From Dirofilaria immitis (lineage: Eukaryota; Nematoda; Chromadorea; Rhabditida; Onchocercidae), in assembly GCA_024305405.1 (NCBI GenBank), contig JAKNDB010000105.1:1054001-1118000 (forward strand): a stretch of DNA of 64,000 nucleotides, written 5' to 3'. Below are positions 1-11,600 of the stretch, piece after piece; position 1 is the first letter of the stretch; each line of letters begins with the position of its first letter. The translations under genes were made by a program, and so were the position numbers. The notes beneath the pieces are model-generated. The model ran no database searches and was not told the origin of the DNA. It worked only from the letters and a program-made list of their open reading frames with translations.

Positions 1-3000
1 AATACCGCATTTTCCTAATAATACGCAATACATATGTCTCTCCTTTATTATTGACCATTGATTTTATTCTCTCGAGATGTTTTATGAAAAAACATTTTCA
101 AAAACGTTTATTGTAGTCGTCGTTGGATCATCTCGTTGATTGTATGGTTTTCGGCTGTCCACTCCCTTGTGAGCAGTGTAAAGGGAGTAATATTGTTTAC
201 AGGTGAATTCTTCCAAGTTTTTTCTGAAACTTTAGCTATGGAACCTTTTTCTTTGAACTTGATTAGATTTATTTGAATGGGGTAATGGATGTCTCAATTA
301 TTAAGAATACTTGCATGTTTCTTTCTCATTTGCTTTCTAAATAAATTTCTCCTTCATAAGCCTATAACATTTTCTCTTAATATTCTTTCTTTATGAAATT
401 GGAATTTATTATTGCATATAGTTTTTATCGTAATAAAATAATAAGACTTCTTACTTTTAAATTAATTGTATTTTACCTCTAAATCATTATTTATAGCACA
501 TATGATGCCATTATTATTTTAACTAACATTCCAATGAGATATATTTGAATTTATTGTATATGCTGGATTATATTTTCTTTGTTTTACTTTTTTTTCTTTT
601 TAGCTCATCAGAACGAACTTATGTTTGTTCTGGTTATATTTCCGAATATACTCGGTGTATGTATACATGTCGCAACCCACCACGGAAACCATTTCTTATT
701 CCTGATAAAGTGAAAAAGAGCATTTCTGAATTTGAAAATTTCGAAGTCAAGGTTTTTAAAATAGATTCATTTATTAGCGACGAAAATCACATTCACATTT
801 TATTACTGAACCATATTTGATGGTTCCTATTGTCTTTCTATCGTAAAAAAGAAAAAATAAAATTTGCGAAAAAAACGGGAAGCTATTATGAATGACAACC
901 CATTGACCTCGATAATTCATCGAGTTTCAGGATCCGAAAAACAGAGAATATAGTGCTCCAGAACATAGGAAGTTAATCAAGTAAGTTTTGTGGGGGTTTT
1001 TTCTATTTCTTTTTTAAGATACAATTCTTGAAGATTAAGATTTTCTTTTAATTTTTCAAATCTATTATTTTTATATCACCACTTTTAAGTGAATAAAATC
1101 TCTTTTGTTTGTTTAATGCCATACTTTTCTCCCAGTAAAAATGATTATATTTTCAGATCAGAATCTTTCAAAGTTTTGGGTCAGAACGTTAGTCAAATGA
1201 GCAGTGAATTTATGAATTATGGAAACGCTGACTCTAGAGGTAAATTCATAAAACGTAATGAATTTTTCTGCTGATAAAAATTTAACCCTGAGTAAGCGGA
1301 ATTAGCAAATACAATTATTTGTATTTCTGTTACGTAGATCTTTGTTTTGGAATGCAGCGACAGATTGTGAAAAACGGAATGATGGTTGATACCAAATGTT
1401 TACTCCAAGAAGTTGTACATGTATGGAAAGACGAAAATGGTTTTTTTTCTTCAAATCTTTTTGAAATTTGAACTAGACAAATAGGCATTTAATGTTTTTT
1501 TTGGCTGTTTAAACTCATCAAACTGTTCGATTAATTATTATTATGTGTTTCTCAAATATCATAAGACTTTCGAAGCAAAACGTTCTGTTATTGTTGCTTT
1601 TGATTGCTTGATATTTTAGTCTACCAATGTACCATGTTTCGGATCTAATTCCAAACATACAAATATATCATCATATTTGGATTGTAGAGTTATATTTTTT
1701 CCCGTATTATATTAAATTATATCAGAATATTTAGACCGGATTTAGTGAAAATTATTTCGAATTTTAAAATTACTTCTTTTTTGATAGGGAAATTTTGGGA
1801 AACAACTTTGGGAAAGGCGGATTTTCAAACTGGAGCGAATTCATTCTATAAATTACAACTACTGAAGCATGATATCAAGCAGAAGTATGTTAGTGTTCAT
1901 TTGTTTTATACTTCATTACTCATAATTCTTTATATTAATTATCCTTTTTAAAATGTCGCAAAGGGATTGTAAAGTATTCTAAGTTCTCTCTTGCGGCTAA
2001 TAATTTCGAGATACTATGTTTTCAGATACTATTTGTTTCGGTCTTGGGGACGTGTAGGTACGAATATTGGTGGCGTAAAAACCGATAAATATAATGGAGA
2101 TTTGGAAGGAGCAAAAATAACTTTCGAGAAGTATAATTTGTTATCTTTTGAATAATGATATTGATTTGTGGCATCTATTATTTATCACCAGACTTCAACG
2201 ATTTTATTGCAGGTTGTTCAACGAGAAGACAGCAAATAATTGGAATGATGTTGGAAATTTTAGGAAAGTTCCGGGAAGATGTCACTTATTGAAACTGACT
2301 GTAGAAATGTAGGAATAATTTTTGAAGCTGTCCATACTGATAACTGTAGTAACAATATAATGCCATACCGTCATTTATGGGTTTACTTCGGCTAATAGAA
2401 ATCGCTAAAATATGAAATTTTATTGATTATAAATCAAAACTAACTTAGAAAACAGGAGTCGATTTTTCCAAAAATTAGATTAAAATTGAACTTCAAATCT
2501 TATTTTTAAACGAGCTGATATGACGCGATTCAACCAATTTTTCTAAGTTGTTTCTGCTTTTCAAATTCAATAAATTATTTCAATTTCCACAAATACATTT
2601 GCTACATATTTATTTCACAGTGTTTCATTGCCTGAAAGCATAATTTTGGATTATTTTTCGGAATATTTAGAATCTGCAAATGCAACTCTTTCGCTTTTAT
2701 TTTGTATTTGTTTATTTTTATAATAGCCAAAGCAAATATTTGTCGGGAAATCTGGATCGTCATCTAAACTGCCAGAACCGATACAGCAAATCGTTAAAAT
2801 GGTTTTTGATGTTGATGCAATGAGCGATACTCTCAATAGCCTTGAGGTAGTTTTCGAATCTTATAGGCTTAAATTATTAATTCGTCTGGCCAACAAGAGT
2901 ATATTTTGAGTTTCAAAATTATAACGTAATTTTGAAATTTGCAGCTATGTTTTGTTTCTCCAGTAATCATTAAATCTTTTAAAAGTAATGTTTGCAGATT

Positions 3001-5281
3001 GACACGAATAAAATGCCTCTTGGAATATTATCAATTCGTCACATAAAAAATGCATATAAGATTTTAACGGAGCTGCAAAAAGTAAGCTCATTTTAAAGGA
3101 AATTCTTTTTAGCAGAAATTAGCGATAAAACAAAAAAAAAAGAAAATCAATATAAAAGAATTTTTTTTAATAGGAATTCAATATAAACTTAGTGGTTTAA
3201 AGTTAAAATTTAGTTAATGGAAGTTAGTGATGCTAAATATAAAGACTACCTGGATGCAACAAATCGATTTTTTACACTTATTCCACATAACTTTGGTATG
3301 AACAAACCACCGCTTCTTAACTCACAGAAACTTTTAATTGTTCGTTTAAATTATTTTATTTCTAATTCCATAATTCATTGAATTTTTGTTTGTTAACTAA
3401 TAAGCTTCAAGAGAAGTGTATAACCAGATAGCATTTGGATGCAAGATCAAAATTTTCAGATCGTGATTTTTTTGATCTAAACTAGTGAACTTGTAAGTAT
3501 ATCCAGTAACTATTGTCTGCTCATGCTGGTATATAAAGCTTATCGTTCTTTATTTTTCACCACTTTGTGATTAATGTTGTTGTTGTATATTCAAGTGAAA
3601 TTAAATCTCTAATTCAACATTTATTTGAAGGATAAGACGAAACTACTTGATGATCTTTTGGAGCTTGAAATCACATACAGAATTTTGAGGACTAGCGATG
3701 AAGCAGATCCAGAGCGAGATCCTGTAGATGTGTACTATGAAAAATTGCATGCTCAGTTAGAGGTCCTTACACTTTTTATTTTTTATTTTTATTTAATTTT
3801 TTCAATCACTATAGTAAGTAAGAGTTCAAGTTTACCCTAAAATTCAAATTTTTAAATCATAATTCAAACAAGATTATTCAAGCTAATGCAGGTATTGGAT
3901 AAGCAATCGGATGAATACAAATACATATTGCAGTATGCTGCGAATACACACGCACCCACACACGATCAATACGAACTTGAAATTATTGATGTGTGTGTAT
4001 GATAATTTTTTTAAATTTTCGTAGGAAATCTTTGATGAAAACATTTACTTGAATAGAAGTTTCTTGCCGTCGATCTGTTTTATACCCTCGAGCCCTTAAC
4101 TTTCATATTATAAAAATTAGAAAGTTTTTTGTAGATTATCCGGGTAAAGCGAGAAGGCGAAAATGAAAGATTCAAAAAAATATTCCAAATCATTATTTAC
4201 TTTGGCACGGTTCACGAATAACGAATTATGCAGGTATCTTATCACAGGGATTGCGAGTCGCACCGCCAGAAGCACCTACGGTATGATTCTTGTGCTAGTC
4301 AAATCTTCCTAGGAAATTTGGCAACAGTGCAGATGTTTTATATATCAAGGAAAATTTAAGAGAAGCTTGTTTAGACTAAATGGAATTTTAGACAGGTTAT
4401 ATGTTTGGAAAAGGGATATATTTCGCTGATTTGATATCAAAATCAGCCAACTATTGTTATGCAATCAACACAGAAGGCTTTATTTTACTTTGTGAAGTGG
4501 CGCTTGGTGAGATTCAGGAAGAAGTCAATGCAAAGTCAATCGCAAAACCTGATAGTGGAAAAAATAGTGTTAAAGGTATGAATGTGACGTTAATGCAATT
4601 TTGAAAACCATCCTATTTCTCCCGTAAAATTTGTATATAATTATATGTGCTTTTATTTGTTAAAAGGTCAGACCACTGTATATGCACGATTATAAATGTC
4701 TAACCGAATTCCGAAATTGATAAATGATGTCGAAACGTTTTTATAAAAATTTTTAACCGTTATTTTCTCGTCATTTTGTCTAATAAATCATTTACGGGAG
4801 AAATAGGGTGGTTTTCAAAATTGCATTGAAAAGTGGTCCTAAAAGTTCGGCATGAAATCAAGGTATTGATTGAGCAATACACTGTTGAATGTTTATCGAT
4901 TCTATAGCTGAAAAAATGATGAAATGTTTGTTTTAAAAAACTGCACAACCACTTCTTCAATCTGAATTCTATTTATTACAGATATACATTGTAGGTTTAG
5001 GACAAATGGTTCCTGATCCAAATGAGTACTTTGTAACAGAAGATGGCGTTACAATTCCCATGGGAAAACTTATAGATGCAAAAGACGGGATCTGACGCTT
5101 TTATACAACGAGTTTGTTTTAATTTTCTATTTTCAGAAATACATATCAGCATAAGAATTGTTTAATCATTCTCGTTCATATGTAGTTATGATTAGTCAAT
5201 TGCAGGTATATTGTTTACGATGTTGCTCAGGTTGAGATTAAATATTTGGTGCGCGTTAAATTCCTATCATCTCTTCTCTGA
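1..5281 (+). CDS. parp-1: PARP-1-type poly(ADP-ribose) polymerase, 5'-truncated by window edge
   Basis: DNA-damage-responsive nuclear enzyme that transfers ADP-ribose from NAD+ to proteins. Exons read at 117-202, 604-751, 931-980, 1157-1239, 1338-1439, 1788-1884, 2026-2130, 2213-~2300, 2727-2846, 2998-3081, 3214-~3339, 3631-3762, 3892-3990, 4135-4280, 4392-4575, 4995-5111 and 5216-5281. In order they encode the PADR1/third zinc domain ([14 protein letters not shown], then two more Cys in the next exon), a WGR domain ([14 protein letters not shown]), the helical regulatory domain ([19 protein letters not shown]) and the ADP-ribosyltransferase domain. The H-Y-E triad is present: His in LLWHGSR, Tyr in [16 protein letters not shown], Glu in [11 protein letters not shown]. 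About 50 residues separate PADR1 and WGR, with no BRCT domain. Two frame breaks occur: A7 at 4174-4180 (eight needed) and GGG at 5087-5089 (four needed). Donors near 2300 and 3339 are uncertain. The N-terminal zinc fingers, if present, lie left of the window. Confidence 0.93.
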
Positions 5282-6124
5282 ACTTACAGTATCTCCAACA
5301 TTTCAATTCAGCGGTCGGTCGCATACGCTCTTCTAATCAATTAATCTTCTCTACATATGTTTTATATTTTCAATAGAATTTCCGCGTTATCATTTACTTT
5401 CTTTATTTTACATCTAAGTTATGTCAGTCTCAATAGTGCATGAAATTTTATTTTGGATGAGAAAGGTTACAAAATTTTGAGCTGACAAAGTTTTATCTAA
5501 TATGTGACATACTGCTTATATTTTCAAAATTTGTTCTGAAAAAATTAAATATGACAGTATTGATTAACGTATTATTAATTTATCCAACATGGATTTATTC
5601 AAACTTGAATAGCCTTGTTTGTCTTAATATTTACATGTGGACATGCAGTTATTTTCTTCTTAATTAATATGTATCTAGTGTTTTACTATTGTCATCTTAT
5701 TTACACAACAGTGCAGTGAAGTCGTGCACTAAAGTAAGCGTATCCCAATCCAATATTTCATCTTGTTATTTCTTTCAAGTTTTTAATAAAAAAATTCTTG
5801 GCCTTATTTGCACATTCCATTTCGTCTTCAACAAGAGTTAAGGGTGTTGGTCCCCGATTCCCGTCATATGATTTCACTGGGATGATATATTTTCACAATG
5901 TTTGTCTGTTTCTAGAGCATTCTAGAAAATTGGATGGGAGAGCTGGTCTCGGTGTTTGGAAGTTATGTCTCATATTTTGTTGGGGATGGCATGATTTTCA
6001 GGTTGTTGTGGGATGACAGTTAAGTCAGGCGATATTAAATTTTGAGGTAGTTCCGTATTTTGGTATTTTAGAATAATGTTCTATTGCAGGGAATTGTATC
6101 ACTGATTAGCATTTATTTGCTGCG
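5282..6124. other. Intergenic, PARP to AHSA1
   Basis: 843 bases between the PARP stop and the AHSA1 start, both genes on the + strand. The left part is AT-rich and featureless. Around 5800-6020 base composition is less AT-rich and a 72-codon open frame exists, but it has no recognisable domain or splice structure; it may be promoter or leader. A likely trans-splice acceptor lies at the right end (separate entry). Confidence 0.5.
6081..6089 (+). promoter_or_regulatory. Probable trans-splice (SL) acceptor of AHSA1
   Basis: CTATTGCAG ends 35 bases before the AHSA1 ATG at 6125. There is no coding exon directly upstream in frame. This is the arrangement expected where a spliced leader is added to a nematode mRNA. 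Inference from position and consensus only. Confidence 0.45.
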
Positions 6125-8614
6125 ATGGCGAGATGGGGTGAGGGCGATCCACGATGGATTGTGGAGGAACGTCCAGATGCCATTAATGTCAACAATTGGC
6201 ATTGGTGAGGCGATTTTTTGCGTGTCATTTTTCATTTTTATAAACATTGGGTTACAGTAATGGAATTATTGAGAAAAGCATCATCTTCGTCATCAGTAAT
6301 CGAAAAAATCAAAAGTGTCTCTGTCGCTTTGACATTATATCAGAAGAATGGTGATACTTAGATGTTTGTCTTTCCTGGTGTTTTTATCTTTTTTGGAGAC
6401 ATGAAATATTTTAGGACAGAGAAGAATGCAACACCTTGGTCGAAACAGCGCCTAAAAGAACTGTTAGAAGGGCAGAAGTATGAAAATGGCTCGACTGTCG
6501 TCGTATTTAAAGAACTAAAAAAATTAGACGGTGAAGCGACAGCAAACAATCGGAAAGCTAAATTAATTTTCCTATTTGAATGGATTATTGAATTAAGTTT
6601 TGAAGGTCTTTTTTCTTATAGTAAATGTTATGGAAGTATTGGGGATTTTACTCAAATTTTCAAGAGATGTTTTTGTTTTACAGCGTCAGTTATTTTCGGT
6701 GTAATTTTATTTTTGAATGTAATTTTTAATTATGATATAAGTAGTTTTTGCAGCAAAAATTGCTGGTTCAGACATCGATTATGAAGGTCATATAGAAATT
6801 CCGAATTTGAGCGATGAAAATGAAGTTGATGAAGTAGATGTACATTATTTCGTTCCATTTTCCTTATGTTTATTATTTTTTTATTTATGCCAAATATAAT
6901 TATGGCTTATGAATCTTATTATTTGCTTATATTTTAAAAAAGCTATGAATGAAAGTTTTTAAATAAATCAGTTTCTAGATAACTCCGTCAGTAATTACCA
7001 GTGGACCTCATGAAGATCGAATAAGATATCTTTTGAACCATGAGGTTGCTGCATTCATACGTAAACAGTTAGCTGTTTATATTCGAGAACTGAAAGAAGA
7101 ATTCAGCAAAGGCTTAATATTACCTACTGATCGTACAAAACCACAAGTGATCTCGAAGGGAAAAGTCATTGAAAAGCAACATGTTGATAAGAAAATATTT
7201 CAAAATCATGTGGTCCTGTTTTTTATTTGAAAGCTCTCGAGAGCTTTTTAATGAAATCTTCGTTAATCGTTTTGAGTAAAATATATTTTCATAATCTTCA
7301 GCGGAGCTGATTTAAGATTTTGTCGTACATTTAATATTATTTTGCTAGTATTTGTTTATTCCAGGTAACCAGTGCTGATAATGATCTCACGGAATCTGCA
7401 CGTGAGTTTTCTATTTTCCACGTCTTCATAATTTCTGATTTTTCATAGTTCGAAATTTCGTGTGATAGGGTTTACAAACATCGCATTAGTCATGATTATT
7501 TCACCAAAATTTGCATTTCTGAATCAGTTATGCTGTTTCAGCGATCAACGTCGATGTTAAAAGCTTATCATTTATGGAGTCATTCAAAGTTCAGCCAGAT
7601 CAATTATGGGAAGTGCTTACAGAAACCGAGGCTTGTTTTTCGTGTTTGTCTCAAGGTTGTTTTCATTTTCCACATGTATTTCATGCCTAAAAGTTTCTAT
7701 TATTACAGATGGTGAAGAAATGGTCGAACAGCGAAGCGAAGCTTGATCTCAAACCTCAAGGCGCTTTTACGTTATTTGGTGGCATGGTTACGGGTGAATT
7801 CGTTAAAATTGTAGGCTGTCATAATAAATTTTTTCTTTTTGAGAAAAGGATTGATTTTAGTCAGGTTTTATTGAGAAATTTAGCTTTGTTCAGTTTTTGT
7901 TTTCCTGTTGTTTATGCCCCGCCACTACTTTTTAAAGCTGTTGTTCTTATTTACAACTTGTGGCATTATTAAAACTTAAAGCTAGGCATGAGAATATTAA
8001 TAGCCAGTATACAGATATTTTTTCGTTTCTTTAATTAGGCATCTTATTTTCAATTAGTCAAATGATTCTGCAGGAACCGTGTAAGGAACTTGGAATGAAA
8101 TGGCGTCTAAAAACTTATCCAGCAGGATATTTCGCAAATCTTACTTTCGTATTAAAAGATGAGGTTTGTACATTTTATGATGTATTCCTGTGGACTTCAA
8201 GAATAAAATATGCAGTAGTTTTATTTGCATGAGCTATAGTATTATCAGTACATTCAAATTTGTAGTTGTACTGTCCTACTTTTTTTTGGCTCATTTCAAC
8301 TATTCCTACTTATTTCGGTAGGGTAACACGTTTGAAGCTTCTTAATTTCTTTGATTATTGTGTATAAAATAAGTGCAAGGAGAAAATTCTAAATTTTAGG
8401 ATATGATTTGTGCATAATTTTGAGTCTTTTAAAGAGATTTTTCACGTAGTTCTTGTACGATATTATTCATACTTTTCAGGGTGATAGTACGACACTAGAA
8501 GTGGATGTAACTGACGTCCCAGCGATTGAATATGATAAAACCGAGGATGGTCTGCGTCGTTTTTATATGCAGAATATAATGAGGACATTTGGATTTGGAG
8601 CACATATTTTCTGA
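6125..8614 (+). CDS. ahsa-1: Activator of Hsp90 ATPase (AHSA1/Aha1)
   Basis: Cytosolic Hsp90 co-chaperone that binds the middle domain of Hsp90 and stimulates its ATPase. Exons 6125-6204, 6415-6605, 6754-6839, 6979-~7210, 7365-7401, 7542-7630, 7709-7810, 8074-8163 and 8480-8614. The N-terminal domain carries the family hallmarks MARWGEGDPRWIVEER, NVNNWHW and ANNRKAKLIF, then YEGHIEIPNLSDENEVDEVD. The C-terminal AHSA1/START-like domain includes PDQLWEVLTETE, LFGGMVTGEFVKI and the terminal RTFGFGAHIF, close in order and length to the vertebrate protein. The start is chosen because the WGEGDPRW motif follows the first Met directly. The intron at 7631-7708 appears to begin with GC instead of GT (GAG then GCTTGT), yet the exons join in frame. 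The end of exon 4 is ambiguous between two nearby GTs. AATAAA lies near 8840 downstream. Confidence 0.95.
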
Positions 8615-11600
8615 AATTTGTGCTTTACCAGCTTTTAAATGATCATTTTATTGGAACAGTAGCTAAAATTTCATATTCTTACTTATTTTTATATAATATT
8701 CCAAGTTCCTCCAAGATTTATCTGGATATCTGATTTCTATGTTAAAAATATTCGTATAATGTTGAGAATTTCGAAATTTCCTATCTGAATCAATTCGTTT
8801 TTCATACAGAAGTTGAATATAAATTTGTTGTTCATGCCAATAAAAGTATGGTATAGATTTCGGGGCTGATGAATAAACACAGTTAAACTGTCGACTGCAG
8901 TTATAATTATGTATTATTGTTTTCTCAGAGTAGATTCATAAGTGCGGAATATTGTTACATGCACCATATGTTTTTATCGGTAGACTGCTACTAAGAGATA
9001 TCTAGGAGAAATCAACATTGCTGGATTTAAGGGGTTCTTCATGATTTTTGGTTTATTGTGTACCAGAGAAAAGGTCTTGAAAAAGTAAAAATTGATAGGA
9101 CTGAGATGCGGAGAGAGAGATCTCATATTTGTGATGTTGTTGAATTGAAATTCCCTTGAAGGAAAGTACTTGGATACGCTAATTTGAGAACATAGACATC
9201 GAACTGTGATATACTTGCTTCATTTTCTGTTTTATTTCTTAGTGCAGTGGTCCCGTGTTACATTTTCAACAATGATATGATGTTGAAGCGTTGCTACCCT
9301 ATCAGTGCTTTGCTTGTTAAGCTTAAAATATAGAATTCACTGAGTGATATCATTTATAGTCATTTATTTCATGCCATTCAGTTTATAGTAGATCGATTTT
9401 ATTGCATTTCTTATCGTGATATAACTAACTGTTCAAGAAAAATCTTGACGCCAGCTGAAGTTTTCATTGACTGCTTGCACTCCAATAAATAAGATGGACT
9501 GATGGTGAAAGAAAGGGAAAAAAAGGACCTTAATTTTGCTATATCACTATGTTTTGAAATTGATCGGTACCAAGAATACCATCCGTAACTTGTTTTTTTT
9601 TCTTTTCCTTACTGTAGAACTATTTCATTGTCATTTCACCTAACTAAATTGCGTCATTGTTATCCAAGTTTAAATATAGTCTTGCCGTTTATTGCAGAAA
9701 TAATTCCCTATCCATGCATATCTACCACATAATTGTTGATAATGATATAAATTGTGAATTGTCGGAAAATCCGAAAAATTTCTGAAATATAATATGTTGG
9801 AATAATAAAAGTATTTTTAATGTAGAAATATTTCCCGTTATAAAAGTCTTTCTATTCTCATACTTCTGTTAATTTAAATATGAAACTTGTTTTAATTGTC
9901 TGGAATGCCTCAAAGGTCAAATCTAATTTCTCTTATTATCGAATGGTGAAACCAATATGTTGCTATTTGCAATGTTGTTGATGATCAAGATTTAAGTAAC
10001 TGTCGGAAATATGGCAACGATCAAGCATGTGTAATATTTGAAATATTGCCCATCTCTCAGCCTCTATTGTGATAATTTGTATAACTAATACATTGTAAGT
10101 CACTATCCACTACGAAGATCGAGAATCTTCGTTATAAAAGGGACTTCTCGCTGTCATCAGGCGGTTTTTTAAATTAGTTCTTGAGCAAAAAAACTTCCAT
10201 TGTCGTTTCAATTAGGTGTTACTGAATTAGTCTTTGTTTTAAGATTAATTCAATCTCACTTTTACTCAGTTAATCAATTAATCAATTCACTTGATAACTA
10301 ATATCTCCAATTCATTTCAATTCACTCAATCCATCCTTACACCAATGGATCAATTTTACTCGTGATACAATCTGACTTCATTCTAATAATGTAGACAAGG
10401 ATATAAATCTTTTATCAAATAAATCTTGTCTTACCAGGATTTGTTTGTGCCAGGAAAATTCATCCAGATGGATTTCAAATTCTTTGCATTCGTTTTACGT
10501 AAGTAAAAGAAACGACGCTCTTCCATAAGTGATTTCTTTCGAGAAAAGGCGGCCGGAAGCATGAAATTATTTTTAGATGCATTTACCTGAAGCATTTAAT
10601 TAAAAAATTTTTAGACTCACTGTTTAGTCATTTTAAATGGGAAGAGAGCATATCTCAACTATCAATAGGAATTTTGATTATTTAAGAAATTTGAATAAAG
10701 TTAAGCTGGTAATTTCAATTTCATATTGCATTGTATAAAATATTGAGAGGAATGTTGCATACTTTCTCTGTATCTAGTAATATTCTCAGGGTAAAAGATA
10801 AACGCTCGTTTATTATAATCAGTTTGGTAAGGTGAGTTGTGAGATATCTGTCGGCTTCATACTGATATTATAAGCAGATTCGCTCATTCTTTCCCGTCAT
10901 TCCGATTGTCCGCCGATGTTTGCAAACTTCTTTTAAAAATTCACTAAACAAAAGCTATTGCACAGCGCCGTATTTTCTAGCCATACATATGATCCTTTCA
11001 ATATATGTTTTGTTTGGAATGTAAACAATGAAATTGGCGCTTGTTTGAGTCAACCAGACAGCAAATCTTCTGGGAAACGTAATTCATCGTCCTGAAAAAT
11101 AATATTTAATTAATCAGAACAAACCGGATCAATATCAGACAATCCAAAATTCTTCTGTTCGTTCGTTTTCCAATAAATTATTTGCTTCTGACTCTTAGTA
11201 AAGCTTTCTTAAATTTTTTTATTAAATTTATGCTTAACTTAATATTGATTTCCTCATTTTCCCAGTCAATAACAGTTCATCAATTTCTGAACTCTCCAAA
11301 CTTTCAAAACAGAATTTTTAAACTTTGAAATGGAGTACCGCTTCCATTATCTCTGTATCCGTTGGTCTCTGCCTGAATTTTTATACCAATCGACCATTTC
11401 CATTCTTCATTAAACTTTATTATAATCACTTGAAGATTCAAATTATTGCTTTAAATATTATTGTCATATGATCAATAAAATTGCCAAGTTTTTGCCTTGG
11501 ATACTAGTCCTTACATTATTTTAGCTAAGAGCTGAGAATCCTTAATTCTTATTTAAAAGATTTATATTTCTTGCGGATATAAGTTAGCTTTATGATTAAA

